In this document: positions 13,527 to 22,743 of the stretch, piece by piece
How positions within the stretch are numbered: the stretch's first letter is position 1
How the letters are laid out: each line of letters starts with the position of its first letter
NCBI GenBank assembly: GCA_013396655.1
Contig: WBMV01000073.1
Coordinates: forward strand, 832,525 to 896,524
DNA from: Campylorhamphus procurvoides
Lineage: Eukaryota > Chordata > Aves > Passeriformes > Dendrocolaptidae
Length of the DNA: 64,000 bases
Reading direction: 5' to 3'
Notes under the pieces: generated by a model
Seen by the model: the letters and a program-made list of their open reading frames with translations, nothing else
Databases searched by the model: none
Told to the model about the DNA's origin: nothing
Translations under genes and position numbers: made by a program

Positions 13527-13532
13527 AATAAA
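13527..13532 (+). terminator. EPB42: EPB42 polyadenylation signal AATAAA
   Basis: A canonical AATAAA lies 94 bases after the stop codon, giving a short 3' UTR. About 500 bases separate it from the CCNDBP1 polyadenylation signal on the other strand. Confidence 0.75.
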
Positions 13533-13559
13533 AGTTAAGTTTAAAACCATGTCTGATTT

Positions 13560-14027
13560 GGATTATTTAAACAACTTCAACTCTCTCCCATCTGCCACTA
13601 TGTCCACTCTTGAGTTTTAGAAGCTGAACTTTGCTGTGACAGAGGGGCTGAATCTCCAGCAAACACTGCATTTCTCACCACACTCATGTGCTGAACCCAC
13701 CACTGCTTAGTCATTTTCCCTTCCTGTGACAAAAAAAAAATATCCTGCAACTTTAAAGTTATGATAGATGTAGCATTTCTCTAGAGATATACTCTTTTCC
13801 CACTACAGATCCTTGAGATTGATAGAGTAGTAAACAGTATTTTCTGCTGCTTTCTGAGGAAATAAAACAGAGAAAGCTCATTCACTGCTCTCTAATGTTA
13901 GGAGGAAATAGCAACATATTTTATAATGGTTCATTGGGCTGCTTGCAAAAGAAGCAATACCCATCCTTCTGGATATATTCTCTGTCCCCTGAAGACAGAT
14001 AAAGCAACTAATGCAAATCTAGCATAT
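13560..14027. other. Spacer between convergent EPB42 and CCNDBP1
   Basis: A short A/T-rich intergenic stretch between two opposing poly(A) signals. Nothing else is recognised in it. Confidence 0.55.
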
Positions 14028-14033
14028 TTTATT
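14028..14033 (-). terminator. CCNDBP1: CCNDBP1 polyadenylation signal
   Basis: TTTATT on the plus strand is AATAAA on the minus strand. It lies about 265 bases beyond the CCNDBP1 stop codon. Confidence 0.6.
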
Positions 14034-14297
14034 TTAATTTGATCCCCACAGCAGTTGCAATGTCTGAAGAATGGGGCACATTACGATGCAGCACTGCATC
14101 ATCCCAAGAATCCAAGTAAAATCACAACTTCTGCAGTGGCAAAGAGCAGCTTCATGGAAATGTCTTTCCAAGCGGCAGTAAAGTTCTCTCCTGAAAACAT
14201 TGTTCTCATCATTTTCCACGCAGCTGAAGAACAGCAAGATTCACTGGAAAAGCATATGCCAGAACCAGTGGCAGCAACACATGCAGGCACCGAAGAG

Positions 14298-17200
14298 CTA
14301 AAGTTGACCCTGTGTGAAGTTCTTGATTTTGTTCATGTTGTGATCTACTGCATCATTTAGAAACTGCACCCAGCCTTCCTCTGATGGTGGACATACATGG
14401 CTTGTCCTGCAAAAGTGGAGGAAATTCATTAGGAAAACCTCCTGGGTGTCTTACAGCTCTGCATCCAGGCAACACATGGGTACTGGGAAGTGCGGAATAA
14501 CCACAACCTTAAAACAGGCCTGCTATAGCCCCCAGGAGACTATAGAGACCCCATAGCCATGTCTGTAGGCCCAAAGTCATCTCCAACATGAGGCAGAAAG
14601 GTCTCAACCTTCACAGCAGGGAATGCACACTTATAAAACTGTAGCTCATACTCACTTTGCAATCTCTAAGACTTTCTTTAATACTGAGGCCAACTTAGCA
14701 GCCTAGAAAGAAACAAAAGGGAAATAAAGTGAGCCAAACATAGGGAAAAATAGTGTCCCAGCAGTATTGGAAAAGAAAGAGGAATGCTCAACAGCTAAGA
14801 ATGAGTAAAACTGCCACCCGTCCTGATGCAGAATGAAGTTATCTATTAATGTCATGTTGGATGTGTCTCCCCTCCTACTGCTGGCTGGGACAGGTGAAAA
14901 TAAAACAGGCTGGGTTTTAAAGCATACACTAAAATGCATTTTTTAAAAAAGATAAGACTGTTAGAATTTGGTAACTGATATTAAGATATGAAGTTAAAAG
15001 TAACTGAATCCAATGCCATTTGATATTAAGCAATACTTTCTTTTTCATTCCAAAGAATCAAGCCACTGGCCAAAGGCATAAAACCAGAATTAAGAATAAA
15101 AAAATCTCGTATATGATAAGATTTGTACTTAATTCATGATGCAAGGGACCTCTGGAAGTCATCTAGCACAAACCCCTGCCCAAAGCAAGGCCCACCTCAA
15201 AGTTCAGTCAGGCTGCCAGATCACTGCCCACTCAGGGTTTGAATATTGTCAAAGGTGTAAATCCCACTGATGCTCTGAGCAGCCTGTTTCAGTTCTTACA
15301 CACACTCACTCCAGGAGTTTTTAATTTTTATTTTTAACACAGGTAACTTCATTTGAGCAAGTCTGCATTACCCAAGGAAGAAAATACACATGCAATATAT
15401 CAGTAGCCTTCGACCTCACTTTCCTGAGGTTCTGTCACTGGACATCTATAGGGATTATAGTTCAGAGCTAAAGCTTCAAGGGGTCATGCCCTTCCTTGAA
15501 GAGGTAAAGATGAGGAATATTATGTCCATCTGAAGGAAGTGAAGTGTGCAAGAACCAAAGGCCACCTTTCATCCCCAAGAAATCATTACTGAGGTAGTCA
15601 CTAACACCCACCTCTCCCTGACAATCACACAGCCCCTCCAGTTTGATTTCCCCTCATTCTCTGCAGCCCAGTCAGCAGTCCCCCCAGAGGCTGCAGATAC
15701 TCACGTTAAGTCGCACAGCCAGTGGGTTCACAGGTGGGTACATGCTCAGTGCCAGCTCATCAACACTAGAATAGAAAAGAGGGGAGCAATGGAAGAAAGG
15801 TCCTGATAGCACAACTCGTGGATTCTGGTCAAAGCCTACACCCAATCCAATTCAGTTGTACCCACTGACTCCTCAGACCCCTGTGTGCCCCTGTCACTGT
15901 GGGGTGAGACTTGGCCATAGCTCCACCACAAACTGCAATGGCTGCTCCTCTCCTGACCTGCACAACTCTCAACAGCTTATACCACAACAGTCTTCCCACC
16001 ACAGCTGCATCTGCCACCTGCTCACAGCTCCAGGATCATAAAGGTTGTTCTAATCTGTTCTCTAGACCTTGAGAAAGAGCAGGACTGTTCTAGAGCAAAA
16101 AGCAGCACAGGGAGAGACCTGCTTACCTTGGACTGATCTCATTAGCAATGTCTGCAAGGTCATCCAGCTGAGCAATCTGCTCTGGAGAATCAGCTTTGCC
16201 ATTGGCTTTCACTGCACCCAGGACCTTCTTCAGGCAGGCTTTAGAAGCCTTCATCAATCCCATGCAGGAGCTAAGCAGCTGCCTGTCAGCTTCTGACCAG
16301 TATGTGTCTCTGTTGCCCCGAAAGCCCAGCTCCTCATCTTCCATGATGTCACCATAGGGATCCTGCCCTTCCACCAGAGCCTGAGAACACAGATGCACTG
16401 AAAACCCAGAGCCTGACATCAATTCCAGCAATACCCAGGAGGAAAGGGAAAACATCATCTAGACATCATGCAAATGATTAATGGGGCAATCTCAGCTGGT
16501 TGATCCTAGAACTGGATTATGAAAACTAAACCCCCACTCAAATTCAACAGTGCAAACAGCAAGAAACTGGTGAATAATGACATTTTTACATCAACCTAAA
16601 CTGCCTCCCACATACCCCATGCCCAGTTCAGGACATGACTTTATGGAAACCTTATATAAAGTGAACCAGGATTATAAGATCAAAAACTCGTTAAAATCCA
16701 TGTAAAAAACAATAACCTAGGTCATATCAGAACAAATTTAAATTAAAGCCTGCATATAACACAATCCCTCTATTACCACAGAGGGCGGTGGGGCAGTGGA
16801 ACAGGCTCCCCAGGGAAGTGGTCATGGCCCCACACCTGACAGAGCTCAAGGAGTATTTGGACAATACTCTCAGGCACATGCTGGGATTATTGAGGTTGTC
16901 CTATGCAGGACCAGGAGTTGGACTTGATGATCCTTGTGTGTCCCTTCCAACTCAGGATATTTTATGAGTCTATTAATCTACCACTGCAAGTTCCTCTGAG
17001 ATTTAGAGGCTTCCTTACATGTTCCATCTCCTCCACAGCATCCTTGACCACGCCTAGACATGCAGCCAGAGCTGATGAAACTGCTGCCTGGTTATCTGCA
17101 AAAGAAGAAGGATGAAAACTGTGGCACCCCACTGTTTCAAACCAGTTTGCAACAACCTTCACCTAGGTTTGCCATCATTATATCTTGAGATTGTAGGATC

Positions 17201-20167
17201 ATATTTTTTGCAGAGCTCAGAGCTGTTGCCATGCAAAGAATCTAGCCTGGCTTCCAAGCTTATACATTTCAAAACCAGTCAGGTTTTGGAGAATGAGTGA
17301 GCCTTCACTGTACCAGCTGGAATGCCCTTGCATAGGCTATTGATATCCCAAGACAATGTCCTAGTTTTGCTGCTCTGCATTTACAATACTCACCTCGTGG
17401 CAGGTTGGATACTTGCTCACATGCCTCCCACACACCTCCAGTTGATATAAGCTGTTCCTGAGACAAGCTGAAACAAACAAAAAACCCCAGCTCACTGTAA
17501 TGGACATCACTGGATGGTGTCTGATGCTGGTCACTCTCTCTGGATCTGACCCTGATCTTGACTTACTGGCCTGACTTTCCAGCTTGAAATCATCCCTATG
17601 GGCTTGTCTGATGATCTGACTCTCAAATGAATCTCATCACCCTCACCAGCACTGCCCTGATACTCAGATCCTGGGGAACTGAGTCTTCATTGAAGAGGCC
17701 TCTGCTCTTCCTGCTTCCAACAATATTCTGCTTCTGCCTTCCCATTTCCCCTAGGAAGCAGTCTACAATCTGCACTTGCTGCTTCCTAACAGGTATACTT
17801 GCAACTTTTTCTTCCTTTTTCTTTTGGAAAATTATCATAAAATCATAGAATCACGTGATTGAAAATTACAACCTCTCCACTGGAGAATTGAGAATTGTGT
17901 CTGTGAGCTGGATCATCCCTTCCACTACTTCAGTGGTAGCATCTCGTACCATCTTCCGAAGAGTAGTACCTGGTTGAGATTGAGAAAGACAACAGCTGAG
18001 ATGAGCACACAGACTGTGTTTGTGTGTATGCACTGCATAAATGAAGCTACAGGTATTTTGAAGGAAGCAAGATACTTCCCAGTTCCAAAAGGACTCTGGA
18101 CAAGGATTTCATTACTTCATAAATACCAGTGCTCAATCAACTATACAACTTCCTACATTATCACTCTTCCACGGATGGAAATCTGCAGTAGACAGATAAG
18201 TAGTTCACTCATAAACATGTTCAAAGTCTACAGAATAGCTTGATAATGGAATAATCTGCCAATGAAACTTGCTTTCTTGCAGATGGCAGATCTCATATTG
18301 GGCTCTGAAATATTGGGTTTCTTTACACAGTGATGAAAGAACCATCACTCTATATAGTGCCTTGCTGCCACTACCTCACCTTGGCCCTTGGGGAGCCAGT
18401 AGTACACTGTGGCAACTGCCAGAATGGCATTTTGGACATCTTCACTCAGCTTCCGGCAATCCTGAAAATCGAGAGGCAAAAGGGTCACCTTTGGATCACC
18501 ATGAGTAGCACACACAGAGCTGCAGCACACTTAAAAAGTCTCACATGCATTCACTGGTTTTCAGACTGCTTTGAGAAAAGGGAAGCATAGTTATACTTCC
18601 TGCCTGAGAAACAAATCCAGCACAAGAAGATAAATTAAACAAGCTGTATGTATCATAATTCACCTCATGATTTGGTGACAAAACACACCCTGGTGTGGTG
18701 GTCATGCACCAGAGAGGAAGAAGTAGCTTAGGTTGTTATTCTCAAGATTTCTTTTACCCCTCCTCCAAACGCAGGTGTGATAAACTTCTCTCACTTAACA
18801 GCAAAAATATTTCATATTCTTTGTTGGATCTAAGGTGTGTATTCTCCAATATTCTGTCTCTATCAGCAGCTAGCTGTTGTTAACGTAAGAATACTTCTAT
18901 TAAGTATGTCTCCTTAACTTATAGAAATTAGTTCCCTGGGCACCTCTTAAATTGTATTAATACTCTGTACAATACGCAGCTCATAGATGACATCCCTTGT
19001 TTGCACTGAACCAAATTGTTTTAGTCAAGAGAACCAAGAGGTACCTGAAGCTTGTCACACACATAGCAATTTCATAGTCTATGAAGGATTTCACTCACCT
19101 CTGCAGAAGGCAGTGGAGGCCTTGAGAATGCCAGACTCAGCTTCGTAGCTTCCTGTGATGTTACTTGAAATGTCTGACCTAGAAGATATTCAACAGGAGC
19201 AAAAGAAGAGAAACCAACTTAGGCAAAAGATGATGAGCAACACCTCTGATGCTACTACTTAATTACCATAACTCATTGATTATTAGTTCCTCCCTAGCCA
19301 CACAGATAAACTAAATCCCAGTCCAAAATAAAACTCCATGATGCCACGCACGTAGCTTGTGTTCTATGCCTGCTTTTTTTCCTGTTTAGCTTTCCTTTTT
19401 ACATGTCTGGCAGTGATATCCACAACCCCAGTTTGCATCTTGGTCCATGACCCCTTCCCCAAGATGCCCTGGGGAGGCTTTAACAGGGACAAAGGGCATT
19501 ATAAATCTCGTCCCAGTGGTTCAGTATCAGCCACTGCTTTGCCAGGACCCACACCCTGCAGTGCCAGGTGACCACTGGTAGGGTGGTCAGGCTCTGGAAT
19601 AGGTTGCCCAGGGTGTTGGTGGAGTCACCATCCCTGGGGGTGTTTGAGGGGCGCCTGGATCTGGGCGCTGGGTGATTTGGTTTAGGGGTTACAGAGGCAG
19701 CGCTGGGCTAACAGCTGGGCTTAATCTTAGAGGTCTATTTCAACCTCGATGATTCCACGACTCTACCAATGGAGGACACATGCCAAGCGCTGGATGGAGA
19801 CCCGCCAGGGATGGGAGCCCTGACCCACACCGGGCATGGCTGCTCCAAACCCAGGGCATCCCCCAGATCCCCCGAATTCAGGGCATCCCCCGAACCCAGG
19901 GCATCTNCCGCGCCTCCATCGCTGCGGGGCGGCAGCGGCCGCGGCAGCGCCCCCCGCGTCACGTCCGCTCCCGGCGAGGGGCAGGACCGGCGACATCCCG
20001 CCTCCATCCCGCCTCCATCCCGCNTCCGAACCCATCGCATCCCCCGAACCCATCGCATGCCCCGAACCCAGCACATCCCCGAACCCACCGCATCCTCCAG
20101 CCCGTACCTAGCGTGTCCCAGAAGCGCTGCAGCTCGAACGGCTCTCGGCCCTCTCCCGGCTCTCCCT
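14298..20167 (-). CDS. CCNDBP1: Cyclin D1-binding protein 1 (GCIP/HHM), 5'-incomplete
   Basis: Minus-strand exons in transcript order: 20108-20167, 19099-19178, 18380-18461, 17873-17969, 17394-17467, 17019-17095, 16127-16380, 15705-15765, 14656-14702, 14298-14406. Phases agree at every junction, giving 941 nt (about 313 codons) plus a missing first exon; human CCNDBP1 is 360 aa. Diagnostic stretches are YYWLPKGQG, TYWSEADRQLL, ASKACLKKVLGAV, AQLDDLADIANEISP and the C-terminal DHNMNKIKNFTQ. The family is helix-loop-helix without a basic region, binds cyclin D1 and restrains E2F-dependent transcription. It lies tail to tail with EPB42, as in human. Exon 1 is absent upstream of 20167 because the sequence there is broken by single-N joins; a candidate is displaced to 19908-19919. 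Confidence 0.9.
15140..15300 (-). mobile_element. CR1 fragment, reverse orientation
   Basis: The plus strand reads 'gggacctctggaagtcatct' followed by 'cacaaacccctgcccaaagc' and 'agcctgtttcag'. This is the inverted form of a CR1 3' region. It lies in the CCNDBP1 intron between 14702 and 15705. Confidence 0.75.
16779..16975 (+). mobile_element. CR1 fragment in CCNDBP1 intron
   Basis: The hallmarks are 'ggaacaggctccccagggaa', 'ggagttggacttgatgatcc' and 'gtcccttccaactcaggat'. The element is antisense to CCNDBP1 and ends about 40 bases from the donor of the exon at 17019-17095. Confidence 0.9.
19560..19770 (+). mobile_element. CR1 fragment in CCNDBP1 intron
   Basis: The CR1 3' phrases 'ctggaataggttgcccaggg', 'caccatccctgggggtgtt' and 'tatttcaacctcgatgattc' are present. 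The copy is GC-richer than the others and adjoins a GC-rich minisatellite. Confidence 0.85.
19855..20105. repeat. Short-unit minisatellite, interrupted by a misplaced contig piece
   Basis: A repeat of about 18-19 bp, roughly 'ccgaacccagggcatcccc', runs from 19862 to 19906 and again from 20026 to about 20090. The 116 bases between the two N positions (19907 and 20024) do not belong to the array. It lies in the first CCNDBP1 intron, just after the donor of the exon at 20108-20167. Confidence 0.7.
19908..20023 (-). promoter_or_regulatory. CCNDBP1: Probable CCNDBP1 exon 1 start and CpG promoter, out of order
   Basis: On the minus strand this N-bounded piece runs from GC-rich minisatellite through a CpG-dense stretch with a TGACG (CRE half-site) string to ATGGAGGCGCGG at 19919-19908, where it is cut by the N. 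An ATG in CpG-rich context is what CCNDBP1 lacks, but exon 1 should lie at coordinates above 20167. The piece therefore appears to have been placed on the wrong side of exon 2. This is inference: only four codons are visible. Confidence 0.5.
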
Positions 20168-20182
20168 CTGTAAGGGAACAGN

Positions 20183-20577
20183 CTCCATCCCGCCTCCATC
20201 CCCATGGCCCCGCTCCCGGGGAGGGGCAGGACCGGCGACATCCCGCCTCCATCCCGCCTCCATCCCGCCTCCATCCCCATGGCCCCGCTCCCGGGGAGGG
20301 GCAGGACCGGCGACATCCCGCCTCCATCCCGCCTCCATCCCCATGGCCCCGCTCCCGGGGAGGGGCAGGACTGGCAGTGTCCCGCTCCCCCAGTTCCCAG
20401 GAAGAAGCAGGGCCGACGACGTCCTGTTCTCCCAGTTCCCAAGGAGCGGGACCGGCGATGTCCTGCTCCCCCAGTTCCCAGGAATAAGCAGGACCGGCGA
20501 TGTCCAGCTCTCCCAGTTCCCAAGGAGCGCCAGGACCGACGATGTCCCCTCTCCTGCTGGCCCCGCCCCGGCCCCTT
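20183..20577. repeat. GC-rich minisatellite arrays
   Basis: There are two related arrays. The first repeats 'cgcctccatcc' and a longer unit with 'gctcccggggaggggcagga'. The second alternates two units of about 40 bp that both begin with 'cccagttccca' and share a core near 'ggaccggcgatgtcc'. Multiple frames stay open across them (up to 262 codons), a product of unit length and composition rather than coding. A partial second copy lies at 22310-22619. Confidence 0.85.
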
Positions 20578-20582
20578 GTCGT

Positions 20583-20940
20583 TGTTGCTGGGACGGACTT
20601 GATAAGAAGCAGGCGAAGATCCCGAATTGATAAGAGTAAACTTTTATTATATTCCATATTCTTTTTCACACAGCTACTTTTATATATTTTCTAAGTGTAC
20701 GTTCAGTAACATTATTGGTGCTCATTACATATAAGCAATCACCTATTGGCCACAGTTACAAACTGTCTCTATGCAAACTACTGTTTCTGTACCAGCTCAT
20801 CCAGGCTTCTTATCTTGTTCTTCTCATGGGTTCTCTCAGTCTCTGCAAGTTGTTTACCTTCACGGGTGTACAGCACTCTGGCCAAGGTCAACCTCCTCTT
20901 GCTCCTTCAAGGGATCTGCAGACCTGCTGCAGTTCCCACA
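20583..20940 (-). mobile_element. Probable solo LTR of an endogenous retrovirus
   Basis: On the minus strand the segment begins TGTGGGAACTGC (20940) and ends CCCAGCAACA (20583), so it has TG...CA termini. It contains TATATAAA (20686-20679), and AATAAA about 31 bases downstream (20648-20643), then a leader-like end. This order matches the U3-R-U5 layout of a retroviral LTR about 358 bp long. No internal viral genes are present. I found no convincing target-site duplication, so the exact ends are uncertain. The duplicated copy near 22620 is broken by an N within this element. Confidence 0.45.
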
Positions 20941-20942
20941 GC

Positions 20943-22308
20943 CCCCCATAAACCAGCCTGGCCCTGGTCGCATCAAAGCACTTTATTAGTAAGGGAGCAA
21001 GCGGGGAAGCAGCGGGGTGTGGTGGGGTGTGAGTGGCTATGATAGGGACAGGGGCTCACACCCCTCTACTGCAGCCGGAGCAGTTCCTCGAAGTTGAGCA
21101 TGTTGTTGGCTGTTTCGGACCAGGCTGCGTGGGTCGCACCGTCCATCTCGGGGGCCAGGCTGTTGGTGCTGTCCAGAGCATGGTTTGTGCCCCCGATGAC
21201 CTCATGGCACTCAGGGCACTTACTCCTCTCCATTGCCCCCCCGCACTCCCCAATCACATAGATATGTCCATTTTTGCACTTGAACCAATGGCCACGGGGG
21301 CAAGCAATAGCTTTGACAATCTCCACCCGCTCAGCTTCAGAAATCCCTAGGCCTGACATTGGCAAGTCAGCAGTGATCTTCTCCATGTGAGCCTTCACCG
21401 CAGCCTCATCCTGCTCTGTAAATTTCTTTGTCCCTTCCAGGATTTTACGTGCACTGTCAATCTCTGCTGCAAGTTCTGGGGAGATCATCCTACTTGGAGC
21501 GTTGCACCTTGCCAAGAGGTTCACCAGATAAGTCAATCTGTGGATCTCAGACTGCAGGTCAGAGAGCTCCTGTTCTGTGAAACTGATGCGTTGCTTGTCC
21601 AGCCATTCCTGGACTTCATCCAGCCGCCTTCTCACCTCTTGCCTCTCAGTCGCAGCAATTTTGATCATAGAAGCAGTTAGGTCTGCTACACGTTTGTAGA
21701 AGTTAAGCTGATTCTCAATTAGTCCAATACCCTTTGTGGACAGAGGAGAAGCTTCTAGTTTACCTCTCAGCATGAAGTACTTCTGGGGTAGATTGCACTT
21801 CAGAACAGTATCCCCTGCCAGTGTTGCCTGCAGTCGTTGTCTGCTAGACTCAATTTCCTGTGCTGAGCCTTGGATTTTCTGTTTCACCTGTTCTATCTCA
21901 TCCACACGCCTTTTCACACTGGTGCTGTATCTCAAATTCTTTCTGATGGGTGTCTGACACAGAGGGCATACCTTCAGCTTGACCACATCATCATCTACAT
22001 CCATATAATGGTCAAGGCCTTGGGACTCGAAGACATGGCCACAGTCTTCAAGCTGTACAAATCGAGCATCCGGGTCTTCCTCAAAGCCAAAAAAGATCTG
22101 AGTGAGCTCCTCACGGTTACAAACAAGGCACTTCTTTGGGCAGGGCTCTCCACAAAATCCAACACAAGGATGACCACAGGGCAATAGCTTAGCACATGGC
22201 ACATTGCAGCGAGGCCTATTGCATGGCTCAGAGCACAGATTGGTACACTGGTAGTGCTGGCACTGCCACTCACATGGCTCAGCACAAGGAACACAGACCT
22301 CTCCACAT
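20943..22308 (-). repeat. ZNFX1: Second copy of the ZNFX1 last-exon 3' part (probable false duplication)
   Basis: This segment matches 22621-23986 at a constant offset of 1678 bases, including the stop codon, the 3' UTR and the poly(A) signal. I noticed only a handful of substitutions, clustered near the 3' UTR; the one seen in coding sequence is a synonymous His codon change. It is cut by the N at 22309 inside the exon, with no splice acceptor. It has no upstream exons of its own. It is best read as a second haplotype placed in tandem, not as a gene. Confidence 0.85.
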
Positions 22309-22309
22309 N

Positions 22310-22619
22310 CGCCTCCATCCCGCCTCCATCCCCATGGCCCCGCTCCCGGGGAGGGGCAGGACTGGCAGTGTCCCGCTCCCCCAGTTCCCAGGAAGAAGCA
22401 GGGCCGACGACGTCCTGTTCTCCCAGTTCCCAAGGAGCGGGACCGGCGATGTCCTGCTCACCCAGTTCCCAGGAAGAAGCAGGACCGGCGATGTCCAGCT
22501 CTCCCAGTTCCCAAGGAGCGCCAGGACCGACGATGTCCCCTCTCCTGCTGGCCCCGCCCCGGCCCCTTGTCGTTGTTGCTGGGACGGACTTGATAAGAAG
22601 CAGGCGAAGATCCCGAATT
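22310..22619. repeat. Second copy of minisatellite plus LTR end
   Basis: This matches 20319-20628 at an offset of 1991 bases, with a few substitutions (for example 'gaataagcagg' against 'gaagaagcagg'). It is flanked by single N at 22309 and 22620. Together with 20943-22308 it forms a duplicated block. Confidence 0.85.
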
Positions 22620-22659
22620 NCCCCCATAAACCAGACCGGCCCTGGTCGCATCGAAGCAC

Positions 22660-22665
22660 TTTATT
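22660..22665 (-). terminator. ZNFX1: ZNFX1 polyadenylation signal
   Basis: TTTATT on the plus strand (AATAAA on the minus strand) lies about 80 bases beyond the stop codon. The same signal occurs in the duplicate copy at 20982-20987. Confidence 0.7.
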
Positions 22666-22743
22666 AGTAAGGGAGCAAGTGGGGAAGCAGCGGGGTGTGG
22701 TGGGGTGTGAGTGGCTATGATAGGGACAGGGGCTCACACCCCT

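Noticed and set aside
19735..20669. Long open frames of up to 262 codons on both strands with Gly/Arg/Ala-rich or Pro-rich products
   Set aside because: They run through minisatellite units and across N positions, several frames are open at once, and nothing resembles a protein domain. They are a result of repeat composition.
21066..22433. A 455-codon minus-strand frame resembling an independent zinc-finger gene
   Set aside because: It is the duplicated 3' part of the ZNFX1 last exon fused across an N to minisatellite sequence; its first residues are repeat translation.
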